From positions 1-63,638 of IMG/VR virus record IMGVR_UViG_3300042884_000572: a DNA stretch of 63,638 bases; one strand, given 5' to 3'. How positions within the stretch are numbered: the stretch's first letter is position 1; every line of letters starts with the position of its first letter. Shown here piece by piece: positions 17,798-26,171 of the stretch. Under the pieces are notes generated by a model. It did no database searches. It was not told the origin of the DNA and was given only the letters and a program-made list of their open reading frames with translations. The translations under genes and the position numbers were made by a program. The stretch comes from a virus.

Positions 17798-18081
17798 TAT
17801 GCTGAAGGTGTTGTATAAGGTTTGTCAGGTTGATATTCGTTAATTTTAATTTCATTTTTTCTCTCAATAATATCAATTGAAGATCCTCCGTTTACTGTAT
17901 CTAAAAATACACCAGTCCCTTTACCAAATTCATCACCATCGGCAATCGCATCAGGATTTGTTGCTGAATACGGATTTACAGTTTTATAGTCATTTTTAAC
18001 TATTAAACTTTTTCTTTGTAAGTCTGCAATTGCTGTCAACTCATTATTTGGTTGACTAAAATCTAATCTTTCTGTTTGCAT
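17797..18081 (-). CDS. hypothetical small protein
   Basis: 94 residues, not recognised. Polar, with a Gly/Asp-rich middle (DGDEFGKGTGVFLDTVNGGS) and a Pro/Tyr C-terminus. No Cys and no membrane segment. It is tightly packed between two genes of the minus operon (one-base overlap downstream, two bases upstream), which supports it being real. Confidence 0.6.
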   Translation of the reverse strand: MQTERLDFSQPNNELTAIADLQRKSLIVKNDYKTVNPYSATNPDAIADGDEFGKGTGVFLDTVNGGSSIDIIERKNEIKINEYQPDKPYTTPSA

Positions 18082-18083
18082 AA

Positions 18084-18554
18084 TTAAATTATTTTTTTAA
18101 TTAAATCGTTTATTCTGTTTAGATCTTCTCTAATTCTAACATCTTGTGTAAAGGTGCTATGATCCTCTGAAGGTCTAACCATATCTGCATATGGACCTAA
18201 ATCATTAACCAATTTAGAATCAATTGGGTCCGGCATATATTCATATTCCATCTCTTTAGAGAATGAATCGTTATTTCTTAATTGTTGGATTGTAGTTTCA
18301 GCCCAATTTTTCATATAGTCAGCACCATTTAAAATAAAAGGAGCGTCCGTTCCATCACCTTCATAATTATCAAACCAATTTTTTATTCTACCTAATTGTT
18401 GGTATGTAACATATCCACTATTTCTTAACTCCTCATTTCGTTTGTGACCTTCAATCGAAGAATCTGAATTGGGAATCTCGTCAAAACAAGTTTGAAGATA
18501 TTCAACCATTTCTTTTGGTAATGGAATTGTTTTATTATATAAATTACTATTCAC
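18084..18554 (-). CDS. hypothetical protein, GTG start
   Basis: 156 residues. The reading frame begins with GTG at 18554, overlapping the previous stop by eight bases; the next in-frame ATG would be at 18509. I prefer GTG because it keeps the compact spacing and the KTIPLPKEMVEYLQ segment. The protein is acidic with LGRIKNWFDNYEGDGTDAPF in the middle and a helical C-terminus (REDLNRINDLIKKII). No known domain recognised. Confidence 0.6.
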   Translation of the reverse strand: MNSNLYNKTIPLPKEMVEYLQTCFDEIPNSDSSIEGHKRNEELRNSGYVTYQQLGRIKNWFDNYEGDGTDAPFILNGADYMKNWAETTIQQLRNNDSFSKEMEYEYMPDPIDSKLVNDLGPYADMVRPSEDHSTFTQDVRIREDLNRINDLIKKII

Positions 18555-19434
18555 CTTGTTTTAAATGTTTTACTAACTTATCAATGCTTATATTTTCTTT
18601 ATCTGCCAATCTTTTAATTGCCTCAATATTTCTCATCAATATTTTTGACATAACATCATTATCATCTTTTTCTTCTTTTCTTTTTTTAACAACTTCTTTG
18701 TCTTTTGATTTTTTTGATAACAATATTTCATCAATCATGTTTTCCATTTTTTCTTTTTCCAATTCAGAAAGTCTTCTTTTTGTGAAACATTTTTTACATC
18801 TACCTCGTTTTTTTTGATTTTTTAAATCTTTATCTAACTTTCTATCAAAACCAAATCTTTTAAGTCTTTCATTCCTTTCAAATGGATCTTTAACATCTAA
18901 CTTATTTTTCAATATTTTATTTGCAACATCATAAGTTGGTGCAAATTCAGTTTCCTCAAAACCAAATGATTCAGATTGATCAACTTCGGATATTGTTTTT
19001 TCACTTTCTTCACCTTCACCATAGTAAACACGAATAAATGGCCATTGTTGAGCTCTACTCATACGAACCGTTTGGTCCATAGTTTTCTTTGCCAAATTCC
19101 TTTGGTTTAAAATTGGAATGCTAGATCCCATTAAAGATCCGTCAGGATTAACCAATTCGCCAATCTCACCATCAGGTTTTTGTTTTGATTTAGATTTTTT
19201 ATCTAAAAGTTTATGAACATATTCTTTTGATAATTTTTTTCCAGATTTAATTATGTTTGAAATTATTTTTTGAATATCCTCAAAAACCTCTTTGTCAACA
19301 ACAATCACCTCATCATTTTCTCTTGATTCGGTTATTGTGTTTGATACTGAATAATATATTGCAATTTTATCACCCTTATCTTTTAAATAAAAATAATAAG
19401 GAGAGTTAAAATATTCTGTGTTAAGTTTAACCAT
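18547..19434 (-). CDS. hypothetical charged protein
   Basis: 295 residues. The N-terminal 70 residues form a possible small alpha/beta domain (KGDKIAIYYSV...VIVVDKEVFEDIQ). The middle includes MDQTVRMSRAQQWPFIRVYY, and the C-terminal 110 residues are highly charged helix with one CxxC (RCKKCFTKRR) that could bind metal if paired. First gene of the minus operon 16789-19434, with a GTATTTATTA box 13 bases upstream. Its size and Lys/Glu-rich helix suggest a scaffold-like or portal-associated role, but this is a guess. Confidence 0.6.
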   Translation of the reverse strand: MVKLNTEYFNSPYYFYLKDKGDKIAIYYSVSNTITESRENDEVIVVDKEVFEDIQKIISNIIKSGKKLSKEYVHKLLDKKSKSKQKPDGEIGELVNPDGSLMGSSIPILNQRNLAKKTMDQTVRMSRAQQWPFIRVYYGEGEESEKTISEVDQSESFGFEETEFAPTYDVANKILKNKLDVKDPFERNERLKRFGFDRKLDKDLKNQKKRGRCKKCFTKRRLSELEKEKMENMIDEILLSKKSKDKEVVKKRKEEKDDNDVMSKILMRNIEAIKRLADKENISIDKLVKHLKQGE

Positions 19435-19447
19435 GATTTAACTTTCT

Positions 19448-19457
19448 TAATAAATAC
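19448..19457 (-). promoter_or_regulatory. divergent promoter box, minus side
   Basis: Minus-strand GTATTTATTA, 13 bases before the ATG at 19434. The identical 10-mer sits on the plus strand 11 bases away, driving the opposite operon. Confidence 0.6.
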
Positions 19458-19468
19458 TTTGATCTGTG

Positions 19469-19478
19469 GTATTTATTA
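19469..19478 (+). promoter_or_regulatory. divergent promoter box, plus side
   Basis: GTATTTATTA, nine bases before the ATG at 19488. Together with the mirror copy at 19448-19457 it forms a compact divergent control region. Confidence 0.6.
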
Positions 19479-19487
19479 TAAAAACAA

Positions 19488-21857
19488 ATGGCTTACCAAA
19501 ATATAAATCAATATAATTATCAAAAGTTAAAAATGCAAGTCATTTATGACGGGCAAGATATGTCATTGGCTTCTGATGAGGTTGATTTTAACCAAGAAGT
19601 TGTGTTCTCACCCTTTCTAATTGCAATTGATAATGGAAAAAAACTTCCAATCTCGTTGAATCTTAATAGTCCATTAACAACACAAAACTTGAATTTAGCG
19701 TATGGCGTTTATAATCCAAACAACGTTATTGTTTCTGAAAATTTTTATCAACCCGACGATTTAAACTTAAATTGTTTTAGTGCAAATTCAACATGTGATA
19801 TTGGATTGACAGGTATTGATAATGGATTGGTTACAAAAATAAAAGGTGATGATTTATATTATACCAATGGTTTATTTAACGATATAGAAAAATTTGATAG
19901 ATTATATTATGACAGACGAATGAAGTTCATTCAAACAACGACAAACGTTCCTGATAATAATAAATTTTCGGGCATAACTGATTACACATATTATCAAATG
20001 GTTTCAAAGACAAGTCCAATATTTGGTAGATACGTTGAATTATATGGTGGATTTTATCAGGGGTTTTATAAGTTGTTTGGTTATGACTATGATATATTAC
20101 CTGAAAGAATGAATAAAGGTTGGTCGGTTGAAATGCTGTTAAAACCTAGATTCATCGACGAATTTGCACCTCCATCGGGTTATACAACTTTAAATCAAAT
20201 TTACCCTAATAATAAGAATACATTTTTTTATATGGGGGCAAGAGCCGAAAACAAATTTTATCATTATGCCGATGGTTCCCCAAAATGTGAACCAAGTTAT
20301 GTTAGAATTACTTCGGGTTTAACAAAAGAAGAAACTTGTGCTTGTTGTAATTACGAAATTAAAAATAGTAGATGTATATACGTTTATCCACCAAGACCAA
20401 AAGGTGGTGTTTATGATCCACATGTAAATTATGGTTGTAATTTATGTAAAGGTGATGATAATCAAAAAATTACTTGCGGATGTAAATGTTATGAATCTCC
20501 GTGTGAGACTTGCGGTTGGATGTGTTTTGATCATAAGTGTAATTCCATAATTGTCCCAACACCAACACCCACACCAACTCCGTCACCAACGGTTCCTTGT
20601 GATACTTATCCTCAAATAATTCAATGCACAGTAACTCCTTCATGTTGCACATCTTGTCAATCTTGTGGTTGTGATGTTTGTGGATGTCCTCCGAAATCGG
20701 CATCAACAACTTTTTCATCTGTGGAAGATACTTGTGAAAAAGATCCCAAGTTTGATGCGTTGTCTAATAACATATCTTTTAGATTGTGTGGTGACCCACA
20801 AAATCCTGGTATTGGTGTTCGAGCAATTAAAATTACGGGTGATTGTATTACAACAGGAGAATGTATTACAGGTCAAACTTATGTGACTGGTTATACAATA
20901 GTTGATATTTGCACTCCACCAATATATCCATATTGTTTAGAAGTTAATCCTGATTGGTTAGACGTAGAACATTGGTTTTTACTAAATGTGGTTTGGGAAA
21001 GATACACTTATTGGGATTATTGTGATTTAAGATGGTTCGGAGGTTTAGATGATATAACAAGAGTCGAATACCTTCAAAGTTTAGCAAACAATGCCGTGTC
21101 TTTAATTGGTCCACCATATACAAATGGTTATGAAGTTCCAGGTCAAATAGAAATTGTCCAATTAAATCAAAGATGGTTAGACGACACCAAGTTTAGAATG
21201 GGTCGATTGAAGATTTATATAAATGGTAGAATATTCTATACAATAGAAGACTTTGAAGAAGTTATACCTCGAGCGTTAGATACTGATAAAGAAAAACAAG
21301 TTGCGGTTCCTTTTAACATGTCATGGGGAGGTGGAACTCAAGGTCTTCACGAAAATCTAACATTAAACTTTTGTAATATATGGAATTACTCTGCTGGTAG
21401 TGTGACCACTGATATATTATATGTTGATTGTAATGGAAATCATGCGAGTTTAACTGGTTTAACAAATACAACAGGAAGTATAATTGTTGATAAAAATAAC
21501 ACACCAACAATGACAGTTCCTGATACTAATAATGTAGTTAGTTTTAGTGGTAACTACCATTTGAAAAGTGATGACTATAATCAAGATCCTGAATGTTTCC
21601 CTGAAAATATTTTAAGTGCGACCACCTTAAACAAACTTAAAACACATATACTATTAGAAGAAAACTTTGCAGGAACTTTTGATGGGGCAATTTCACAGTT
21701 TAGATTTTATACAGAACCATTATCATCACCTGAAGTAAAACATAATTTTAAATTACTAAGAGACACATTTTATATGTTTGATCCTGATTGTCCAAATTGT
21801 GACTTGGCATCTTGTCTTCCAAATGATTTTACATACACTATAATTAATAACGAATAA
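19488..21857 (+). CDS. Cys-rich virion protein with lectin-like (LamG) C-terminus
   Basis: 789 residues. The N-terminal 270 residues are beta-rich. Residues about 280-420 are cysteine-dense (CACCNYEIKNSRC, CCTSCQSCGCDVCGCPP) with a Thr-Pro linker (about 357-367) in the middle. The C-terminal 250 residues have FRMGRLKIYINGRIFYTIED and FDGAISQFRFYTEPLSSPEV, the end signature of LamG / concanavalin-like lectins. It ends in another Cys cluster (DPDCPNCDLASC). Probably a surface adhesin or large baseplate-associated protein that binds glycans. The dense Cys may bind metal, since phage assembly occurs in the reducing cytoplasm. The next gene starts immediately after the stop. Confidence 0.75.
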   Translation: MAYQNINQYNYQKLKMQVIYDGQDMSLASDEVDFNQEVVFSPFLIAIDNGKKLPISLNLNSPLTTQNLNLAYGVYNPNNVIVSENFYQPDDLNLNCFSANSTCDIGLTGIDNGLVTKIKGDDLYYTNGLFNDIEKFDRLYYDRRMKFIQTTTNVPDNNKFSGITDYTYYQMVSKTSPIFGRYVELYGGFYQGFYKLFGYDYDILPERMNKGWSVEMLLKPRFIDEFAPPSGYTTLNQIYPNNKNTFFYMGARAENKFYHYADGSPKCEPSYVRITSGLTKEETCACCNYEIKNSRCIYVYPPRPKGGVYDPHVNYGCNLCKGDDNQKITCGCKCYESPCETCGWMCFDHKCNSIIVPTPTPTPTPSPTVPCDTYPQIIQCTVTPSCCTSCQSCGCDVCGCPPKSASTTFSSVEDTCEKDPKFDALSNNISFRLCGDPQNPGIGVRAIKITGDCITTGECITGQTYVTGYTIVDICTPPIYPYCLEVNPDWLDVEHWFLLNVVWERYTYWDYCDLRWFGGLDDITRVEYLQSLANNAVSLIGPPYTNGYEVPGQIEIVQLNQRWLDDTKFRMGRLKIYINGRIFYTIEDFEEVIPRALDTDKEKQVAVPFNMSWGGGTQGLHENLTLNFCNIWNYSAGSVTTDILYVDCNGNHASLTGLTNTTGSIIVDKNNTPTMTVPDTNNVVSFSGNYHLKSDDYNQDPECFPENILSATTLNKLKTHILLEENFAGTFDGAISQFRFYTEPLSSPEVKHNFKLLRDTFYMFDPDCPNCDLASCLPNDFTYTIINNE
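20558..20598 (+). repeat. Thr-Pro linker inside the Cys-rich protein
   Basis: About 11 residues of alternating Thr/Ser and Pro. It is the same low-complexity motif that dominates the next gene. Confidence 0.7.
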
Positions 21858-23387
21858 ATGAGTCAGAGTATTGTAATCCAAAGTGTTTTTTATGATGGTG
21901 AATTGGCAGAAGTCTTATTCAAACCGGATAATGATGATGTTGTATTAAATTTTGGTCAAATAACTTTACCATTTTTATTTGAGCCATACTTACTAATCCC
22001 TGTAAGAGAAATTTATGGAACGTATACCATAAAACCAATTGATTCATCTTGTCCTTATTTTTTAAATGTTCCTAGACCAACACCGACACCGACACCAACT
22101 ATAACCCCAACAAAAACACCTACATCGACTCCGACACCTACGCCAACACCTACACCAACATTTAATCCATGTTTATCGTCCACACCTTTACCAACACCTA
22201 CTAAAACACCAACACCTACTTTAACTCCAACCAAAACATTTACACCAACACCTACTTTAACGCCAACATATACACCAACAACTACTTTAACGCCAACAAC
22301 CACGCCAACTATAACTCCAAGTCCTTCACCATCCGATTTAATTGTTACAATCCATGTTAATGTAGTTCCTGGATCAATAGTAATTCAATCATTAGTCAAC
22401 TATAACATTACCTTAGACTGCGATAGTTGTGTGGATTACAATTGTGTTTTAGGAATGAATAATGGAACTAGAATGGTAATACCAAAATCAACGGTTGTCT
22501 CATCTGGTTCTACCACAGGATATAGTGAAACAATTATTAATGACGATTATAGTATGTTGACTGGTGAGGTATTTATAACTTCAACAGAAGTTTCAGGATA
22601 TACAGGAAGTGTAAACTATGATGTTGTTATTATAACAGATGTTACACCTACACCAACACCTACACCAACTCAAACACCTACACCAACGGCAAGTGTAGGT
22701 CTCACACCAACTATAACTCCTACATATACGTCTACGCCAACTGTAACCCCAACTTATACACCTACACCAACTCAAACGCTAACAAATACTTCTATACCAA
22801 CGCAAACACCGACAAATACTACTACTCAAACACCAACTTACACACCTACACCAACTCAAACTAATACGCCTACAGAAACTAATACACCAACACCGACTCC
22901 TACAGAAACTAATACACCAACGCCAACACAAACTAATACACCGACACCGACACAAACAGAAACACCTACCAATACACCAACACCTACCAATACACCTACA
23001 TATACACCAACACCAACTCAGACTAACACACCTACACCTACGTCATCAGCATCTAACGCACCTACGTTATACTTTGGTAAATTACAAACACCTGACTTTA
23101 CAGCAGGTCAAGAAACACAATTAAATAACATTCAGTCATTTAATTCAACAGATATTCATATTCCAATAGTCACTGGTAGTGGCTATGGATACTTGTTAAT
23201 TCCATCATATATGAACCAACCATCACTTATGAGAAATAGTTCTGAAGGATGTGCTGGGTTTGTTGTTCCAATTATTTCAAAACCTGACGTAACTATCCCT
23301 GACATTTTTGGCAACTCCACTATTTATAAAGTATATAGAACCTATGTCTCTACTCACGCTGAGGTTGACTTGTGGTTATGTGTATAA
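21858..23387 (+). CDS. mucin-like Thr-Pro repeat virion protein
   Basis: 509 residues. A 70-residue beta-rich head (IVIQSVFYDGELAEVLFKPD...) is followed by a Thr-Pro repeat arm (about 73-157). A beta domain (about 160-260) comes next, then a longer Thr-Pro/Gln/Asn arm (about 263-395) and a C-terminal globular domain (SNAPTLYFGKLQTPDFTAGQ to the end), probably a receptor-binding tip. The arms repeat T-P-T with Q, N, Y, K or E inserted, like mucin linkers. They would be extended, stiff rods with many Thr hydroxyls, ideal O-glycan acceptors. No Cys-pairing is evident. It shares its transcript with 19488-21857. Confidence 0.75.
   Translation: MSQSIVIQSVFYDGELAEVLFKPDNDDVVLNFGQITLPFLFEPYLLIPVREIYGTYTIKPIDSSCPYFLNVPRPTPTPTPTITPTKTPTSTPTPTPTPTPTFNPCLSSTPLPTPTKTPTPTLTPTKTFTPTPTLTPTYTPTTTLTPTTTPTITPSPSPSDLIVTIHVNVVPGSIVIQSLVNYNITLDCDSCVDYNCVLGMNNGTRMVIPKSTVVSSGSTTGYSETIINDDYSMLTGEVFITSTEVSGYTGSVNYDVVIITDVTPTPTPTPTQTPTPTASVGLTPTITPTYTSTPTVTPTYTPTPTQTLTNTSIPTQTPTNTTTQTPTYTPTPTQTNTPTETNTPTPTPTETNTPTPTQTNTPTPTQTETPTNTPTPTNTPTYTPTPTQTNTPTPTSSASNAPTLYFGKLQTPDFTAGQETQLNNIQSFNSTDIHIPIVTGSGYGYLLIPSYMNQPSLMRNSSEGCAGFVVPIISKPDVTIPDIFGNSTIYKVYRTYVSTHAEVDLWLCV
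22077..22328 (+). repeat. first Thr-Pro repeat arm (coding)
   Basis: Degenerate six-base periodicity encoding Thr-Pro pairs, interrupted once by a Cys-containing segment. Synonymous ACA/ACT/ACC/ACG and CCA/CCT/CCG codons are mixed. Confidence 0.85.
22644..23043 (+). repeat. second Thr-Pro repeat arm (coding)
   Basis: Longer arm of the same type, with Gln, Asn and Glu replacing some Pro-Thr positions (TQTNTPTPT pattern). Confidence 0.85.
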
Positions 23388-23413
23388 TATTTTATGAATT
23401 AAAACTAAATTAA

Positions 23414-24910
23414 ATGGCCGATTTTAGTAGTGTCGGTGGGGTTGGAATCATGGGTTTCATCTCCCCGATGGATACAAGAGATACGTATGCAGTTATTGAT
23501 CCTTTATATGGGATTGATGGAATTAGAAACGTTGGGACTGTAGAAGATCTTAGTGGGATTTCTTACGATCGTAGAAGATCTGGAATGATCGTAGGTATAG
23601 AAGGGGGAACACGGTATTTTAAACTAAAAGATGTTATTTGGTCTTTTGATATTAGTGATTGGGAAGAAATTTTCTTATACACAATTCCTCAATCAGCAAT
23701 CACAACAAACAATATTACAGGAGGAACTGTAGATTACTCAACTCAAACTTTAACTCTTACAACAAGTTCGGGTGATACAATTACGATTACAGGTATCACT
23801 GACACCTACATTACAGGAGGAACATATAACCAAGAAGATTCGACTTTAGAATTAATAAGTAATTACGGAACAAGTGTTGAAATTACTGGATTTTCGCAGT
23901 CAGTTAGTGTTTCGGCAAATACAGGATTAGGTGTTGATTCAGGTTTTTTATATACAACATACAATACCCTTTTAGACCCTTCATTAGAAATGGCATCCAC
24001 AATCGGAGGTCTTACGGCAGGAACATCAGTTTCAAATTTATCAGGAAAAACAATTGTGTCAATTTTTGACGACATGCTTTTTCCAACTCAACAACCAACA
24101 TATACAATACCAACAATTTCAATTAGTAATAATAACGCAACAATAGAAGTTGGTTCAACATATAATAATACTTTAACGGCAACGGCAACCAAAAATACCG
24201 CAGGAAATTTCACATATTTAGAAATAATAAGAAACGGATCAACGTCACTGACCTCAACCACTTCACCATTATCGGCAGTTACAACAAGTTTACCAAGTCA
24301 ATATGGATATAGTGATCCAAACAATCCGAATTATAATTTTACATTAACTTATAATGAAAGTTATGTGATACCAACAGGAGTGACCAGTTCATCAACAACA
24401 TATAAAGCAAGAGGTAACTACAATAGTGGTTTACCAAAAAATACAAACAAGGGAGTTAGTGATACAAGACCCGCACAAATTAGATCAACTAATGCACCTC
24501 AGGCAAGCTCAACATCTTTTGATTCATCATTAAAAACTATAACAGGTATATTCCCGTATTATTATGGTAAAATGAGTGTTGAACCAACGATTGAATCTGT
24601 AAGTCAATCAATATTAAATGGAACGGCAAATAAAGTTTTATCTAGCGCTTCAGGAAATCTTCAAATAACGTTTAACGCATCAACAGAATTTTTATGGTTT
24701 GCTCATTTGGCATCTTATGGATTAAAAACTCAATGGTATGTGGCGGCTGACAATAAAGGTTTAATGTCTAATTCAAGTTTATTTGATACGGGTGTAAATG
24801 GTCTTGTTAGTAGTGAATTAGGTTTTTGGTCAAACGCAAATTTTTATATTTATTTAGGAAATTATAAAACAACACTAAACACAATAACTTTGGGTAACGG
24901 ATTATTTTAA
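23414..24910 (+). CDS. fibre / adhesin-like virion protein
   Basis: 498 residues. The N-terminus (about 1-95) is a compact domain with VGGVGIMGFISPMDTRDTYA and DRRRSGMIVGIEGGTRYFKL, possibly the attachment module. Residues 95-180 hold short Thr/Gly-rich strands (TGGTVDYSTQTLTLTTSSGD) of the type forming trimeric beta structures. The rest is Ser/Thr/Asn-rich beta with an Ig-like feel (TYTIPTISISNNNATIEVGS). No enzyme motif. It lies in the adhesin operon, three bases before the next gene, so it is likely a tail-fibre or whisker component. Confidence 0.65.
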   Translation: MADFSSVGGVGIMGFISPMDTRDTYAVIDPLYGIDGIRNVGTVEDLSGISYDRRRSGMIVGIEGGTRYFKLKDVIWSFDISDWEEIFLYTIPQSAITTNNITGGTVDYSTQTLTLTTSSGDTITITGITDTYITGGTYNQEDSTLELISNYGTSVEITGFSQSVSVSANTGLGVDSGFLYTTYNTLLDPSLEMASTIGGLTAGTSVSNLSGKTIVSIFDDMLFPTQQPTYTIPTISISNNNATIEVGSTYNNTLTATATKNTAGNFTYLEIIRNGSTSLTSTTSPLSAVTTSLPSQYGYSDPNNPNYNFTLTYNESYVIPTGVTSSSTTYKARGNYNSGLPKNTNKGVSDTRPAQIRSTNAPQASSTSFDSSLKTITGIFPYYYGKMSVEPTIESVSQSILNGTANKVLSSASGNLQITFNASTEFLWFAHLASYGLKTQWYVAADNKGLMSNSSLFDTGVNGLVSSELGFWSNANFYIYLGNYKTTLNTITLGNGLF

Positions 24911-24913
24911 GAC

Positions 24914-25639
24914 ATGGCAATATTAATTAATGATAATTTAAATCCGCTAGCACCCAAGATCTTAGATAACAGGTTTGGACCTTATACCTCGACCACCGAG
25001 GCGAACCTTTCGATTGATTTAGCGTTTAGAGTAGTTGGTTTAACTGTCGGTGTATTGTCTGGTAATACCACATTTTCAGGTGGACGTTATGTTTCAGCAT
25101 CCGAAGGTATTGTTGAATATTGGTATTACACAGGAATTACTGATTCTGATTTAGTTTTAAAATCCGATTGCACAACTCAGTGTGGGGATCCAAATTTCGT
25201 TGATAAAGAAGTTTTATATCCTGTTGATGGTGTAAATAAAATATTCACATTACGATATACACCTGAATATAATTCTCAGGACATATATTATAATGGACTT
25301 TTACAAAAAGAAGGTCTTGACGCTGATTACACGATTGTTGGAAGAACAATAGAGTTCAATGTTGCACCATTTGCAAATAGTAGATTATTAGCGTCATATA
25401 GAACATACTCTGAAATTAACTTTGTTGATAATGAAACTCCAATGGGTGTAGTTGATGGAGTGAATAGAATATTTGAATTGTCTATCACACCAATTGAGGG
25501 TAGTGACCACCTGTATTTGAATGGTTTATTACAAGACGAAGGTCTCATGTTTGACTACGATCTTACGGGTAGAATAATAACATTTAATATTGCACCACCG
25601 ATTGGTAGTATAATATTATGTTCATACAGATTTAATTAA
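24914..25639 (+). CDS. fibre-associated protein with two tandem copies of a fibre module
   Basis: 241 residues. The N-terminal 90 residues are unique, with ENxNPLAPKIL-like and GRYVSASEGIVEYWYYTG features. Two tandem modules of about 70 residues follow (about 100-168 and 172-240), each with DGVN-x-IF, YxNGLLQxEGL, DY, a G-R-x-I-x-F-N-x-AP motif and SYR. The same module ends the coiled-coil fibre at 26172-28625 (YLNGILQFEG, FNSAPKNGSK). It is likely a trimeric beta domain used as fibre tip or connector. Good evidence that the two genes work in one fibre. Confidence 0.7.
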   Translation: MAILINDNLNPLAPKILDNRFGPYTSTTEANLSIDLAFRVVGLTVGVLSGNTTFSGGRYVSASEGIVEYWYYTGITDSDLVLKSDCTTQCGDPNFVDKEVLYPVDGVNKIFTLRYTPEYNSQDIYYNGLLQKEGLDADYTIVGRTIEFNVAPFANSRLLASYRTYSEINFVDNETPMGVVDGVNRIFELSITPIEGSDHLYLNGLLQDEGLMFDYDLTGRIITFNIAPPIGSIILCSYRFN

Positions 25640-25679
25640 AAAAAAGTAAAAAATACTTAAACAAAGGGAAAAAATAACA

Positions 25680-25687
25680 TATTTATA
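25680..25687 (+). promoter_or_regulatory. candidate promoter box before 25708
   Basis: CATATTTATAAAA, 20 bases before the ATG of the DUF5659-like gene and just downstream of the fibre gene stop. Confidence 0.45.
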
Positions 25688-25707
25688 AAAAGAATAAAAA
25701 ACAAGAA

Positions 25708-25941
25708 ATGGAACAAGAAGAAAAATATACAACGAGTGACCTATATTTGGGAGCTTATTTGAAATTGAAGGGGTTTAAAATGATTGTTGAAAAACAAAGA
25801 AATAAAGCGATTTTTGTGTTTGAAAAAACAGAAGAATTACAACAAGAAGTTAATAACTATTTGAATGAGAGCGGTTCTTGTGAACCTCTTTTATATACAA
25901 ATTCTATTAAGAATTTAAAAAATTTATTATATAATTTGTAA
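25708..25941 (+). CDS. DUF5659-like small protein
   Basis: 77 residues. The first half (YTTSDLYLGAYLKLKGFKMI, then KAIFVFEKTEELQQEVNNYL) matches from memory the DUF5659 pattern (S-D-L-Y-L-A-A-x-L-x-x-K-G-F, then an F-x-F strand and a helix). These are small alpha/beta phage proteins of unknown role. It is an isolated gene between fibre genes with its own candidate promoter; a regulatory or moron-type role is possible. Confidence 0.7.
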   Translation: MEQEEKYTTSDLYLGAYLKLKGFKMIVEKQRNKAIFVFEKTEELQQEVNNYLNESGSCEPLLYTNSIKNLKNLLYNL

Positions 25942-26171
25942 AAAGTTAGACTTTTTCAAATTTATGAAATATTTATATGTAGATCAAAGTCTTATCTAGA
26001 CGATTATTAATATTCTTATTTATCCTTTTATTTAAATTTATAAACGTATTAAGTGAACAATCCACTCGAGGTTGTTCAGGTCTCAATTTGTATGCGTCAT
26101 CAAAACATAAAATTTGAGTTGAATTTTATGGTGTGAAAGAACATTTAAAGTATAAAAAATAATTTTTTTTT
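25942..26171 (+). other. 230-base gene-free leader before the coiled-coil fibre gene
   Basis: This is the longest gap in the window. It holds a TATTTATA box at 25970-25977, then about 190 bases without a usable frame. There is an imperfect hairpin near 26054-26076 (GAACAA...TTGTTC, loop with CTCGAG) and a weak AAAATT/AATTTT inverted repeat near 26107-26126. No tRNA fold is visible. It may be a long structured 5' untranslated region. Confidence 0.5.
25970..25977 (+). promoter_or_regulatory. candidate promoter box for the coiled-coil fibre gene
   Basis: AATATTTATATG. If used, the fibre mRNA would have a leader of nearly 190 bases, unlike the 4-35 bases between most boxes and starts here. Confidence 0.4.

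Noticed and set aside
22055-22303. Antisense Val/Gly-rich frame opposite the Thr-Pro arm
   Set aside because: Shadow of the repeat; composition is only the complement of ACA-CCA codons.
26054-26126. Possible tRNA (TTCAGGT-like loop) in the 230-base leader
   Set aside because: No acceptor stem, anticodon arm or seven-base stem can be paired.
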